64,000 nt of DNA from Modestobacter muralis (GCF_010682105.1 NZ_JAAGWH010000013.1:248001-312000); one strand, 5' to 3'. Shown: positions 22,489 to 31,280, counted from the first letter of the stretch. The notes: generated by a model not told the origin, from the sequence alone. Translations and numbers: made by a program.

Positions 22489-23730
22489 TCAGGCGGTGAA
22501 GGCGCGCAGGCCGGTGAGCAGGCGGTCGACGTCGGCGTCGTCGTTGTACGGCGCCAGCCCGACCCGCAGGCCGCCGGTGTCCCCGAGACCGAGGTGCCGG
22601 GAGGCCTCGATCGCGTAGAACGAGCCGGCCGGGGCGTTGACCCCGCGCTCGGCGAGGAACCGGTAGGCGTCGGCGGCGCTGCGGCCGGCGAAGGTGAGCA
22701 GCAGGGTCGGCGTCCGGTGGTGCGCGCGCGACCAGACCGTGACGCCGGGGAGGTCGCGGACGCCGTCCTCGATGCGGGTGCGCAGCCGGTCCTCGTGCTC
22801 CTCCAGCGCCGCCATCGCCGCGACCAGCCGGGTGCGCCGGTCGCCCTCGGGGCCGGCCAGGCCGGCGAGCAGGTCGACGGCGGCGGTGGTGCCGGCCAGC
22901 AGCTCGTAGGGCAGCGTGCCCAGCTCGAACCGCTCCGGGACGGCGTTGCTGGAGGGCAGCAGCTTGTCCGGGTGCAGGGTCTCCAGCAGCTCGGGGGCGG
23001 CGACCAGGCACCCGCAGTGCGGGCCGAGGAACTTGTAGGGCGAGCAGACGAAGAAGTCCGCTCCCAACGCGGTGACGTCGACCGGGGCGTGCGCGGTCAG
23101 GTGGACGCCGTCGACCCAGGTCAGCGCGCCGACCCCGTGTGCCAGGGCGGTGATCGCGGCGACGTCGGGGCGGGTGCCGATCAGGTTGGACGCGCCGGTG
23201 ACCGCGACCAGCCGGGTGCGCTCGGACAGCAGCGCGCCCACCACCTCCGGCGCCAGCTCACCGGTGGCGGGGTCGAAGTCGGCCCACCGCACGGTCGCCC
23301 CGGCGGCCTCGGCGGCCTGCACCCACGGGCGGACGTTGGCGTCGTGGTCGAGCCGGGTCACCACCACCTCGTCCCCGACACCCCAGCCGGCGCTGAGCAC
23401 CCGGGCCAGGTCGTAGGTGAGCACGGTGGCGCTCCGCCCGAAGACGACGCCGCCGGGCACCCCGCCGGTGAGGTCGGCGACCGCCTGCCGGGCCTCGCGG
23501 ACGACGGCGTCGGCGTTGCGCTCGGCCTGGGTGACCGTGCCGCGGTTGGACATCGGCTGGGTCATCGTCGCGGCGATCGCGGCGGCCACGACGTCGGGCG
23601 TCTGCGAGCCGCCCGGGCCGTCGAAGTGGGCGGCCCCGTCGGTGAGGGCGGGGAAGTGCGCGCGGAGCGCGGCGACGTCGAACGCCCCGACGTCGGTGGG
23701 CACGACAGCATCAGGCGCGGTGGCGGTCAT
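22489..23730 (-). CDS. Cysteine desulfurase-like PLP enzyme (class V aminotransferase fold)
   Basis: A 413-residue fold-type I PLP enzyme. The PLP-binding Asp lies in TWVDGVH (about D207) and the Schiff-base Lys in SPYKFLG (about K233). It starts AALRAHFPAL and HFDGPGGSQTP as in the cysteine desulfurase-like subfamily. The loop that in SufS carries the catalytic cysteine reads APAGSFYAIEASRHLGL and has no cysteine, so normal desulfurase activity is doubtful. The ATG at 23730 has AGGA upstream; an in-frame ATG six codons earlier is possible. Substrate unknown. Confidence 0.83.
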   Translation of the reverse strand: MTATAPDAVVPTDVGAFDVAALRAHFPALTDGAAHFDGPGGSQTPDVVAAAIAATMTQPMSNRGTVTQAERNADAVVREARQAVADLTGGVPGGVVFGRSATVLTYDLARVLSAGWGVGDEVVVTRLDHDANVRPWVQAAEAAGATVRWADFDPATGELAPEVVGALLSERTRLVAVTGASNLIGTRPDVAAITALAHGVGALTWVDGVHLTAHAPVDVTALGADFFVCSPYKFLGPHCGCLVAAPELLETLHPDKLLPSSNAVPERFELGTLPYELLAGTTAAVDLLAGLAGPEGDRRTRLVAAMAALEEHEDRLRTRIEDGVRDLPGVTVWSRAHHRTPTLLLTFAGRSAADAYRFLAERGVNAPAGSFYAIEASRHLGLGDTGGLRVGLAPYNDDADVDRLLTGLRAFTA

Positions 23731-23780
23731 GCCCTGATCCTGCGGCATGTCCGCACGCCCCGGCCACCAGGCCCGGGAGG

Positions 23781-24356
23781 TCAGGCCCGCAGTCCGGCGA
23801 GCAGGTGGGCGACCAGGCGGCGGGCGTCGTAGCGCGGGTCGTCGTCGCCGATGCAGAGGTTGCCCACGCCGTACATCAGCTGGAGGGCGTCGACCTCGGT
23901 GCGGACCTCACCGGACGAGACGGCTGCGCCCAGCAACGCCGCGCAGGCGGGCACGAGCCGGTCGAGGAACCACGCGTGCAGCGTCTCGAAGCCGGCCGCG
24001 TCGGAGTGCATCGCCGCCGCGAGACCGTGCTTGGTCACCAGGAAGTCGACGAACAGGTCGACCCACCGCACCAGGGCGGCGTACGGGGTGGCCTCCTCGG
24101 TGAGCAGCGTCGCGCCGGCCGCGGCGCAGGCCTCGACCTGGTGCCGGTAGACGGCGACGACCAGGTCGGCCCGGGTGGGGAAGTGCCGGTAGATCGTGCC
24201 CACGCCGACGCCGGCCTCCGCGGCGATGTCCCGCACCGGCGCCTCGACGCCCGCCCGGACGAACACCGCCGCCGCCGCGTCCAGCAGCGCGCTGTTGTTG
24301 CGCTGTGCGTCGGCCCGCTGCCGGGGGGTGGGGCGCGCTGCCTCGACGTCGGCCAT
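23781..24356 (-). CDS. TetR family transcriptional regulator
   Basis: A 191-residue repressor. The helix-turn-helix lies at about residues 40-60 (VRDIAAEAGVGVGTIYRHFPTRADL). The C-terminal ligand domain is specific to each member. It is divergent from the alpha/beta hydrolase gene, and the shared 108-bp region holds two GGAAC-N3-GTTCC palindromes, so it most likely represses both genes. The inducer is unknown. Confidence 0.93.
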   Translation of the reverse strand: MADVEAARPTPRQRADAQRNNSALLDAAAAVFVRAGVEAPVRDIAAEAGVGVGTIYRHFPTRADLVVAVYRHQVEACAAAGATLLTEEATPYAALVRWVDLFVDFLVTKHGLAAAMHSDAAGFETLHAWFLDRLVPACAALLGAAVSSGEVRTEVDALQLMYGVGNLCIGDDDPRYDARRLVAHLLAGLRA

Positions 24357-24374
24357 GACTTCTCCTCGACAAAG

Positions 24375-24389
24375 CGGAACGTTGTTCCG
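24375..24389. promoter_or_regulatory. TetR-type operator, copy 1
   Basis: CGGAACGTTGTTCCG is a perfect 6-3-6 palindrome 18 bp upstream of the TetR start. It shares the GGAAC-N3-GTTCC core with a second site 23 bp away. Confidence 0.75.
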
Positions 24390-24398
24390 TATGGTGGT

Positions 24399-24411
24399 GG
24401 AACCGCGTTCC
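24399..24411. promoter_or_regulatory. TetR-type operator, copy 2
   Basis: GGAACCGCGTTCC is a 5-3-5 palindrome with the same core as copy 1, centre-to-centre 23 bp, or about two helical turns, so two dimers could bind one face of the DNA. It lies 53 bp before the hydrolase start. Confidence 0.7.
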
Positions 24412-24464
24412 GTTTCGGTCATCATGCCGGGCGGCGACGCCCCACCACAACCAGAGGACACCCC

Positions 24465-25361
24465 ATGACCAGCGCCACCCCGATCGTCTCGGTCCGACCG
24501 GTCGTCGTCCCCGCGGCCGGCCGCGGCGCGGACCTGCGGGTCCGCGTCACCGCGCCGACCACCGGGACCGACCTGCCCGTCGTCCTGTTCGCGCACGGCT
24601 TCGGCAAGTCGATGGACGACTACGCCCCGCTGGTGGAGCACTGGGCCGCGGCCGGCCTCGTCGTGCTGCAGCCCACCTTCCTGGACTCGCGCACGCTGCA
24701 CGTGACGCCCGAGGACCCGCGGTACGCCGACATCTGGCGGATCCGGGTCGCCGACCTCACCCGGGTGCTCGACTCGCTGGCCCTCCTGGAGGCAGCCGTC
24801 CCGGGCCTGCCCGGCCGCGTCGACCACGACCGCATCGCCGCCGTCGGACACTCCTGGGGCGGCCAGAGCGTCGGCATGCTGCTCGGCGCGCGGGTGCTCG
24901 ACGCCGCGGGCGTCCCCGGCGAGAGCCTGACCGACCCGCGGATCCGTGCCGGCGTCCTGCTCGCCACCACCGGGACCGGGGAGGAGCTCACCCCGTTCGC
25001 GGCGGAGCACTTCGCGTTCATGCGCCCGGACTTCAGCAGCCTGACCACGCCGTCCCTCGTGGTGGCCGGCGATGCCGACCAGTCGGCGCTGTCGACCCGC
25101 GGGCCGGACTGGTTCACCGACGTGTTCCGGCTCAGCCCGGGCGCGACCGACCTGCTCACCCTGGCCGGCGGCGAGCACTCCCTCGGCGGGATCAGCGGCC
25201 ACGGCGTCACCGAGACCACCGACGAGAGCCCCGAGCGCGTCGCCCTCGTCCAGCGCGCCACCACCGCCTACCTGCGCACCGCACTCGGCGTCGACCCCGC
25301 CGCCTGGCCCGCCGTCCGCGCCGAGGACGCCGCCCCTGCCGGGCACATCGAGTCGCGGTGA
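24465..25361 (+). CDS. Alpha/beta hydrolase, dienelactone hydrolase/chlorophyllase-like
   Basis: A 298-residue hydrolase. VVLFAHGFGKSMDDY supplies the oxyanion region, GHSWGGQS (Ser near 129) the nucleophile elbow, VVAGDADQS an acidic residue and GGEHSLGG the His. Lipase, cutinase-like and dienelactone hydrolases share this layout; there is no signal peptide, so it is cytosolic. Control by the divergent TetR suggests a detoxification or catabolic role for a small ester. Confidence 0.85.
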   Translation: MTSATPIVSVRPVVVPAAGRGADLRVRVTAPTTGTDLPVVLFAHGFGKSMDDYAPLVEHWAAAGLVVLQPTFLDSRTLHVTPEDPRYADIWRIRVADLTRVLDSLALLEAAVPGLPGRVDHDRIAAVGHSWGGQSVGMLLGARVLDAAGVPGESLTDPRIRAGVLLATTGTGEELTPFAAEHFAFMRPDFSSLTTPSLVVAGDADQSALSTRGPDWFTDVFRLSPGATDLLTLAGGEHSLGGISGHGVTETTDESPERVALVQRATTAYLRTALGVDPAAWPAVRAEDAAPAGHIESR

Positions 25362-25368
25362 CCCCTGG

Positions 25369-26490
25369 TCAGGCGAGGGTGACGACGACCTTCCGGGCCG
25401 AGACGCCGCGGCGCTGCACGTCCATGGCCTCCTGCAGGCACTCGAGGCCGGAGCCGACGACCAGCGGCTCGGGCGCGGCGACGTAGCGGCCCTCGGCGAG
25501 CGCGGCGGGCAGGAAGTCGCGGTAGACCGCGGTGCTGACCTCGTTGTGCTTGAGGCTGGTGCCGAACACGAACGGGGTGCGGACGCCGGCCCGGCGGGCC
25601 CGCACCTGCTGGGCGACGGTCTTCCCGACGAGCCGGAGCATCGTGCGGGGCAGCGCGAGGCGAGGGCGGTCGGCGTCCCCGAGACCCTCGAAGGAGACCG
25701 GCGTGCTGGCCGCGACGACGACCTTCCGGCCGGTGGAGGCGGCGACGACCTGCACGCAGGCCGGCAGCGAGGTGGCGCCGAGGGCCACTGCGCCGACCAC
25801 GGTCCGGCCCGCCAGGGCGGCGATCAGGTCGGCGACGACGGTCGGGGAGCTGTGGTCGAGCACCTGACCGGCCCCCAGCGACCGCACGTGCTCGTGGTTC
25901 CGCGGCGAGGCCGTGGAGACGACGTCGTAGCCGGCGGCCACGGCGAGCTGGACGGCGTTGCTGCCCACGCTGGTCGACCCGCCCCAGACCAGCAGCACCT
26001 CACCGGTGCGCTCCGGGGACGCGGTGGGGTGGCGCAGGCCCAGCAGGTCGGTCTGGAACAGCGCCGCGGACGCCGTCGACAGCGCCAACGGCAGGACGGC
26101 GGCCCGCTCGTAGGTCAGCGTGTCCGGGATCGGCGAGGCCATCCGCTCCAGCAGCACCGTGTACTGCTGGAACGTGCCCTCGGCCGGGCTGGTGCTGTCC
26201 TGGTCGGTCCCGACGGCGTGGCCGAGCACCCGGTCACCGACGGCGAAGCGGGTCACCGCCGACCCGATCTCGACGACCTCACCGGCGACGTCGGAGCCGA
26301 GCACCGTGGGGTAGCGCAGCCAGCGGTACGCGACCGGCCCGGCCACCTGGATGACCCAGTCGAGCGGGTTGATCGCGACCGCGTGGCCGCGGACGACGAC
26401 CTGGTCGGCCCCGGGGGTCGGGTAGGGGGCGGGGCCGACCTCGAGCTGGGCGTACTTCCCGGTGATCCACGCTGCGGTGTTGCTGGGCAC
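25369..26490 (-). CDS. Medium-chain dehydrogenase/reductase, zinc-free quinone-oxidoreductase-like
   Basis: A 373-residue NAD(P)H-dependent oxidoreductase of the MDR superfamily. The GroES-like N-terminus has VVRGHAVAINPLDW and YPTVLGSDVAGEVVEIG, and the Rossmann motif is in VWGGSTSVGSNAVQLAVAAG. The catalytic and structural zinc cysteines are missing, which fits quinone reductase or enoyl reductase-type members. GTG 26490 is preferred: GAGGA lies upstream, and a longer start at 26568 would run through two operator palindromes. It is divergent from, and probably repressed by, the TetR gene at 26597. Confidence 0.85.
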   Translation of the reverse strand: MPSNTAAWITGKYAQLEVGPAPYPTPGADQVVVRGHAVAINPLDWVIQVAGPVAYRWLRYPTVLGSDVAGEVVEIGSAVTRFAVGDRVLGHAVGTDQDSTSPAEGTFQQYTVLLERMASPIPDTLTYERAAVLPLALSTASAALFQTDLLGLRHPTASPERTGEVLLVWGGSTSVGSNAVQLAVAAGYDVVSTASPRNHEHVRSLGAGQVLDHSSPTVVADLIAALAGRTVVGAVALGATSLPACVQVVAASTGRKVVVAASTPVSFEGLGDADRPRLALPRTMLRLVGKTVAQQVRARRAGVRTPFVFGTSLKHNEVSTAVYRDFLPAALAEGRYVAAPEPLVVGSGLECLQEAMDVQRRGVSARKVVVTLA

Positions 26491-26527
26491 GTCGGTCGTC
26501 CTCTGCTCGGCGCTCCGGGTCGACGTG

Positions 26528-26544
26528 ATGTCACCCGGTGACAT
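26528..26544. promoter_or_regulatory. TetR-type operator, perfect 17-bp palindrome
   Basis: ATGTCACCCGGTGACAT pairs 8-1-8 without mismatch. It lies between the divergent oxidoreductase and TetR genes and has a near-copy 34 bp away. Confidence 0.8.
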
Positions 26545-26561
26545 GGGCACCGTAGCAGCTG

Positions 26562-26578
26562 ATGTCACCGGGTGTCAT
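26562..26578. promoter_or_regulatory. TetR-type operator, second copy
   Basis: ATGTCACCGGGTGTCAT repeats the site at 26528 with one arm mismatch. It sits 18 bp before the TetR start, so it would also autoregulate that gene. Confidence 0.75.
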
Positions 26579-26596
26579 GCCGACTAGGGTGTCGGC

Positions 26597-27166
26597 ATGG
26601 GCAGGTGGGAAGCGGACGCCGGCGGGCGACTCCAGTACGCGGCGATGTCGCTGTACTTCGAGCGCGGCTACGACGCGGTCACGGTGGCGGAGATCGCCGA
26701 GCGGGCCGGGCTGACCAAGCGCACCTTCTTCCGTCACTACGCCGACAAGCGCGAGGTCCTCTTCGCCGGCGCCCCCGCCTTCCAGGCCGGCGTCGTGGCC
26801 GCGGTCGCCGCCGCCCCGGTGGACCAGGCCCCCGTCGACACCGTCATCGCCGCCCTCGCCGAGACCGGCGGCGCCCAGCTCGCGCAGTACGGCGAGTGGG
26901 CCCGTGCCCGCCGCGACCTGGTCGAGTCCTCGGCCGACCTGCGGGAACGCGCGCTGATCAAGTCCGCCGACCTGGCGGCGGCGGTCGCGGCCGCACTCCG
27001 TGAGCGCGGCGTCGCACCCGGGCAGGCGACGCTGACCGCGCACGCCGCCGTCACCGCGTTCACCGTCGGCTACGACCGCTGGGCCGACGGGAACGGCGTG
27101 GGCGACCTGCCCACCGCCGTCCGGGAGACCCTCGCGGACCTGAGGACGGCGCTCACGCCCGGCTGA
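26597..27166 (+). CDS. TetR family transcriptional regulator
   Basis: A 189-residue regulator with helix-turn-helix TVAEIAERAGLTKRTFFRHYADKRE at about residues 30-54. Two matching palindromes lie directly upstream, between it and the divergent oxidoreductase, indicating local and autogenous control. Its 3' end overlaps the end of the convergent FAD monooxygenase gene by 14 bp. Confidence 0.93.
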   Translation: MGRWEADAGGRLQYAAMSLYFERGYDAVTVAEIAERAGLTKRTFFRHYADKREVLFAGAPAFQAGVVAAVAAAPVDQAPVDTVIAALAETGGAQLAQYGEWARARRDLVESSADLRERALIKSADLAAAVAAALRERGVAPGQATLTAHAAVTAFTVGYDRWADGNGVGDLPTAVRETLADLRTALTPG

Positions 27167-28559
27167 CCGCGGCCACGATCCGGTCCGGGCGCACCAGCAC
27201 CGACCGCGCCCCCAGCCAGCGCACCAGCTCCGGCGACCCGAGCTCGCCCACCGGGAGCACCCGCCCGGGCCAGCCCGCGGGCACCGGCCCGCCGGCGGTG
27301 AGCACCGCCCAGCCTGGGCCCAGCACGTCGTCCAGCCGCCGTCCGCCGGCGACCGGCGGCTGGGGCAGCAGCCCGCCGACCGGCGACCCGGGCGCCACCC
27401 GACGACGGCGCACCAGCGGCCCGGGCCGCAGTGGCGGGGTGCGGCTGGACGAGGCGAACGCGGCCAGCCGCGGCACCCGGCGGACCCCGGCCAGCACCAC
27501 CCGGCGCAGCCAGACCGCCCGCGCGCCGCCGCCGGTCATCAGCCGGCCCAGCAGCACGGCGAGCCGGACCATCGCGGTGGCGTGCGGGGCGCGCTCGGCC
27601 TGGTGGGTGTCCAGCAGGGCGTCGTCGGCGCCGCCCAGCACCTCGGCGAGCTTCCAGGACAGCTGGTGGACGTCGCGCAGCCCCAGGCCCAGCCCCTGCC
27701 CGATGAACGGCGGAGTCAGATGAGCGGCGTCCCCGCAGAGCAGCACCCGGCCACTGCGCCAGCGGTCGGCCACCCGGGCGGCGAAGGTGTACTCGGCGGC
27801 GCGCACCACGGTGCACCCGCCCGCCCCGAACCGGGCCAGCAGCGCGTGCAGGTCCAGGTCGGCCGGGGTCTCCCCCGCGGCCAGCCGGAACTCCGCCCGG
27901 TGGCGGTCGCCGGCGACGGGCATGAAGGTGGCCGGCCGGGCCGGGTCGCAGACCTGGTGCACGCCCGGCCAGACGTCCAGCGCCGTGTCGGCGACCAGGT
28001 CGACCACCAGCCAGCGCTCGGACGGGCCGAGGTCGCGCATCCACGACCCGATCAGCCGCCGCACCGTGCTGTTGGCCCCGTCGCAGCCGAGCACGGCGTC
28101 GGCGACCAGCACCTCCTCGGCACCGGTGGCCCGGTCGAGCACGGTGAGACGGACCGGTCCGCCATGCTGTGCCAGGTGCACCAGCTCGACCCCGCCGCGC
28201 AGCCGGGCGCGGGGCTCGGCGGCCAGGGCCCTGCGCAGCACCGCCTCCAGGTCGGGCTGGCTGAACATCGACGCCTGCGGCCAGCCGTGCTCCCCGGCGC
28301 CGCGGCCGAACTCCGCGAGCGTGCGGTGCGCGCCGTCCAGCAGCCGCAGCCCGGCCATCGGCCGGCTGACCGCGGTGAACGCGTCGGCGACCCCGGCGGC
28401 CTGCAGCACCCGCAGCGACTCGTCGTCCAGGTGGACGGCGCGCGGCTCGGGCCAGGGTTCCTCGTGCCGGTCGAGCACCAGGACGTCGACACCCCGGCGG
28501 GCCAGCAGCAGCGCCGCGGTGACCCCCACCGGCCCGGCGCCGACCACGACCACCGTCAC
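27153..28559 (-). CDS. FAD-dependent aromatic monooxygenase
   Basis: A 468-residue flavoprotein hydroxylase of the phenol/MhpA/PheA group. The dinucleotide motif GAGPVG is at residues 7-12, the DG motif in LGCDGANSTVRR mid-protein, and the FAD motif in CGDAAHLTPPFIGQGLGLGLRD at about 285-305. A C-terminal thioredoxin-like segment is shortened relative to 530-600-residue family members. The GTG start overlaps the TetR stop by 4 bp, so it is translated together with that regulator in an NmrA - TetR - monooxygenase operon. Substrate unknown, likely an aromatic compound. Confidence 0.87.
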   Translation of the reverse strand: MTVVVVGAGPVGVTAALLLARRGVDVLVLDRHEEPWPEPRAVHLDDESLRVLQAAGVADAFTAVSRPMAGLRLLDGAHRTLAEFGRGAGEHGWPQASMFSQPDLEAVLRRALAAEPRARLRGGVELVHLAQHGGPVRLTVLDRATGAEEVLVADAVLGCDGANSTVRRLIGSWMRDLGPSERWLVVDLVADTALDVWPGVHQVCDPARPATFMPVAGDRHRAEFRLAAGETPADLDLHALLARFGAGGCTVVRAAEYTFAARVADRWRSGRVLLCGDAAHLTPPFIGQGLGLGLRDVHQLSWKLAEVLGGADDALLDTHQAERAPHATAMVRLAVLLGRLMTGGGARAVWLRRVVLAGVRRVPRLAAFASSSRTPPLRPGPLVRRRRVAPGSPVGGLLPQPPVAGGRRLDDVLGPGWAVLTAGGPVPAGWPGRVLPVGELGSPELVRWLGARSVLVRPDRIVAAVSRA

Positions 28560-29206
28560 GCCGACCGGCCCTTCCAGCTGGTGAAGACCTGCTCCAGCTG
28601 GGCCGGGTCCAGTGGCTGCCCGGGCAGCGACCCCTCGGCCGGAGGCCGGAAGCCGTCCATGACCAGGGCCAGCACCCGGCGCCACTGGTCGGGGGCGACG
28701 CCGCGGGTGCGGTCCAGCACCGCGCCGACCAGGACGGGCACCAGGGCGACGTCGGCCACCTCGACGTCGGCGCGCACCTGGCCGAGCTCCTTCGCCCGGG
28801 CCAGCAGCTCGGCGACCACCGGGCTGATCCGCTCGGTGGCCCGCCCGGCCAGCGAGGGGGCCTGCGAGCCGAGCAGGTACTCGTGCAGCCCGCGGTCGTC
28901 GGCCTGCATCTGCAGCATCGCCTCGAGGAACACGTAGAGCCCGCGCCACGGGTCGGCGCGCGCCCCCGCGGTCTCGGCCAGCCGGACGACCTGCTCGACC
29001 TGGTCCTCGAAGAGGGCGAGCAGCAGGTCCTCCTTGCGCGGGAACCGCCGGTAGACGGTGCCCACGCCGACCTCGGCAGCCCGGGCCACGTCGTTGTGGC
29101 TCACCGCCAGGCCGGTCTCGGAGAACAGCCGCCGGGCAGCGGTGAGGATCCGCTGCCGGTTGGCCTCGGCGTCCCGCCGCAACCGGGTCGGGCCCTCGTC
29201 GTCCAC
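28556..29206 (-). CDS. TetR family transcriptional regulator
   Basis: A 216-residue regulator with helix-turn-helix NDVARAAEVGVGTVYRRFPRKEDLL at about residues 38-62. GTG 29206 has AGGAG upstream. It is co-directional with and 16 bp after the NmrA-like gene, and its stop overlaps the monooxygenase start. It probably controls this operon from the promoter before the NmrA-like gene; no clear palindrome was recognised there. Confidence 0.92.
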   Translation of the reverse strand: MDDEGPTRLRRDAEANRQRILTAARRLFSETGLAVSHNDVARAAEVGVGTVYRRFPRKEDLLLALFEDQVEQVVRLAETAGARADPWRGLYVFLEAMLQMQADDRGLHEYLLGSQAPSLAGRATERISPVVAELLARAKELGQVRADVEVADVALVPVLVGAVLDRTRGVAPDQWRRVLALVMDGFRPPAEGSLPGQPLDPAQLEQVFTSWKGRSA

Positions 29207-29222
29207 GTCGGCTCCTGGAGGG

Positions 29223-30110
29223 TCAGCGGGCCGCGAGGACCTCGGCCGCCGACGTCCAGTGCCGGACGCCGTACCGGTCGTTGTCGACGGCCTGGAGCGT
29301 GCCGTCGCCGCTGAACATGGTGTCGAAGTACTGCATGCCCTGCCAGGCCGGGTAGAGGGCCGTGCGGTCGCGGGAGGCCAGCTTGCCGACGCGGGCTATC
29401 GTGCGCAGGAAGCCGATGCCGCCGGCGTACTGCGGCTTGTACGGCTCGCCGGTCAGCTCGGTCATCGTGCGGGCGAGGTCACGGGAGGACACCGTGCTGC
29501 CGGCCACCTCCAGGAAGCGGGGCGTGGTCGGGTCCAGTGCGGCCTCGGCGGTGAACGCGGCGGCGTCGTCCTTGGTGGTGAAGTCCAGCGGCTGGTCGGC
29601 GTCGTGCCAGTAGAGGACCCGGCCGCGGCCGAACAGCACGAGCGGGGCCTGGCCGGTGAGCATGTCGGCGAAGGCGCCCACCAGGACCGAGGTCGCCTGC
29701 AGGGGCGCGGTGTCCAGGCGGGTCATGAACTCCCGGCGCAGCTCGAGGTTGCGGTTGGTGCCGGCGGGCAGCCGCCGGTAGTCGGCGGAGTAGTCGGACG
29801 GGATGAACCGCGGGACACCGGCGGAGACCGCGGCGGTGAGCAGCTGGGTCTGCGCGTCGAGGACGACCGGCCGCAGCCCGGCGAGGGCGGAGACGACGAC
29901 GTCGGCGCCGGTCGCGGCGGCCCGCAGCGCGGGCGCGTCGGCGTAGTCGGCGGCCACCACCTGCAGGCCCAGCGACTCCAGGTGCGCGGTCTTGGCCACC
30001 GACGCCCCGGACCGGGTCAGGGCGCGCACGGTGGCCCCGCGGGCGACCAGCGCCGTGGCGATGCGCTCGCCGAGGTCACCGCTGGCGCCGGCCAGCAGGA
30101 CGGTGGGCAT
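29223..30110 (-). CDS. NmrA-like NAD(P)-binding protein
   Basis: A 295-residue atypical short-chain dehydrogenase. The Rossmann motif is GASGDLG (about 8-14), with SDYSADYRRLP further on where the family often has its active-site region. Relatives include isoflavone reductase-like enzymes, quinone reductase and NADP-sensing regulators. It is the first gene of an operon with a TetR regulator and an FAD monooxygenase, which suggests a shared redox or aromatic pathway. Confidence 0.83.
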   Translation of the reverse strand: MPTVLLAGASGDLGERIATALVARGATVRALTRSGASVAKTAHLESLGLQVVAADYADAPALRAAATGADVVVSALAGLRPVVLDAQTQLLTAAVSAGVPRFIPSDYSADYRRLPAGTNRNLELRREFMTRLDTAPLQATSVLVGAFADMLTGQAPLVLFGRGRVLYWHDADQPLDFTTKDDAAAFTAEAALDPTTPRFLEVAGSTVSSRDLARTMTELTGEPYKPQYAGGIGFLRTIARVGKLASRDRTALYPAWQGMQYFDTMFSGDGTLQAVDNDRYGVRHWTSAAEVLAAR

Positions 30111-30220
30111 CAGCGGTCAGCCCGGCTGCTCGAGCGGGTCACGGCAGAAGTGGACGAGCTGCTCCGGTTCACCGAGGGACCGTAGCACCAACCGGAGAGC
30201 TCACTCCACTTCCCTGTTCG

Positions 30221-30256
30221 TCCCGCACGCGCCCCGGTGCCGGGGCGCGTACGGGA
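30221..30256 (-). terminator. Hairpin downstream of the LppX-type lipoprotein gene
   Basis: ACGCGCCCCG (30227-30236) pairs with 30241-30250 around GTGC, and five further pairs extend the stem after one mismatch. It lies 8 nt beyond the lipoprotein stop. Confidence 0.7.
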
Positions 30257-30263
30257 GGCCGGG

Positions 30264-31019
30264 TCAGGCGCCGAGGTCGCTGAGGTCGAGTGCGTCCGTC
30301 GGTGCGGTGATCTCGACCTGCTCGCCGAACCCGTCGATGGTCACCGACTCCGCGTCGGTGCCCGTGGTCGTGGTCTTCAGCGGGTACTGCGGGTCCGCGG
30401 CGGCCACGTAGACCTCGCTGCCGCTCTCCTGCGTCACGACCAGCACGTCCTGACCGTCGAGCTGCTCGGTCCGCATCTCGTCCTGGTAGGCCCCGTCGCT
30501 GGGGTTGCGGAGCTCCTCGGCGAGACCGGCCAGGGTCACCTCGGCGAAGTCCGCGGCCTGCTCGGCGGGCACGACGACCCACCGGCCGTCCAGCTGCGCG
30601 ACGGCCTCGGCGGGCGCGCCGGACGAGGTCCAGAAGCCGGCGCCGGCCTGCAGGTAGCTGACCCCGCCCACGGAGAGCAGCTGGACCGTCTGGTCGCCGA
30701 TGGTGATGCTCCCGGACACGTCCTCGCCCTGCAGCTGCAGGTCCAGGCTCTGGGCCTCGGCGCCGGTGCCGACGGTGCCCGTCGCGTGGGCCGAACCGGC
30801 CTGCTCCAGCGCGTCGGCCGCCGCGGCGGCGACCTCGCTGCCGGTGCGCGACTCGCTGCTGGGGGCGGCGGACGAGCTGGGGGCCGAGCTGGCGGCCGAG
30901 GACGACGCGGCGGCCGGCGGTGCCTCGTCCGAGCCGCTGCAGCCGGCGAGCAGCAGGGCCGCGAGGCCGGCGGTCAGCCCGCCGGCGAGTCGGGTGCCGA
31001 GCCGGTGTTCGATGCGCAT
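30264..31019 (-). CDS. LppX/LprA/LprG-like lipoprotein
   Basis: A 251-residue lipoprotein. Signal peptide and lipobox LLLAGC place the lipidated Cys at residue 27, followed by a Ser/Ala-rich linker. The body has the half-barrel pattern of this actinobacterial family (GSAHATGTV, DLQLQGEDVSGSITIG, VGGVSYLQAGAGFWTS). Homologues carry triacylated lipids or glycolipids across the periplasm; that function is inferred from the family. ATG 31019 gives a standard lipoprotein signal. It is divergent from the cupredoxin gene. Confidence 0.83.
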   Translation of the reverse strand: MRIEHRLGTRLAGGLTAGLAALLLAGCSGSDEAPPAAASSSAASSAPSSSAAPSSESRTGSEVAAAAADALEQAGSAHATGTVGTGAEAQSLDLQLQGEDVSGSITIGDQTVQLLSVGGVSYLQAGAGFWTSSGAPAEAVAQLDGRWVVVPAEQAADFAEVTLAGLAEELRNPSDGAYQDEMRTEQLDGQDVLVVTQESGSEVYVAAADPQYPLKTTTTGTDAESVTIDGFGEQVEITAPTDALDLSDLGA

Positions 31020-31280
31020 GGTTCTCCGTCCGTGGGACCGACGACGCGCTCCTCGCGTCCCGGCGCGCACAGCATGCGCACAGCCGCGCACCCGACGTCC
31101 ACCCTGGTCACCCGGGCGAGTCGTGCCCGACGCACAGCTGACGACCACCTCGCGGGCACACCCCACGCGGTTCTGCAGCCAGGAGCCATCCGGTGTGACG
31201 TTCCACACCGAACGCTCGGTGCACCACTTCCCACCGCTCTCCGAGCCGGGTCGTCCGGCAGCACCGTCCGGGAGGACATC

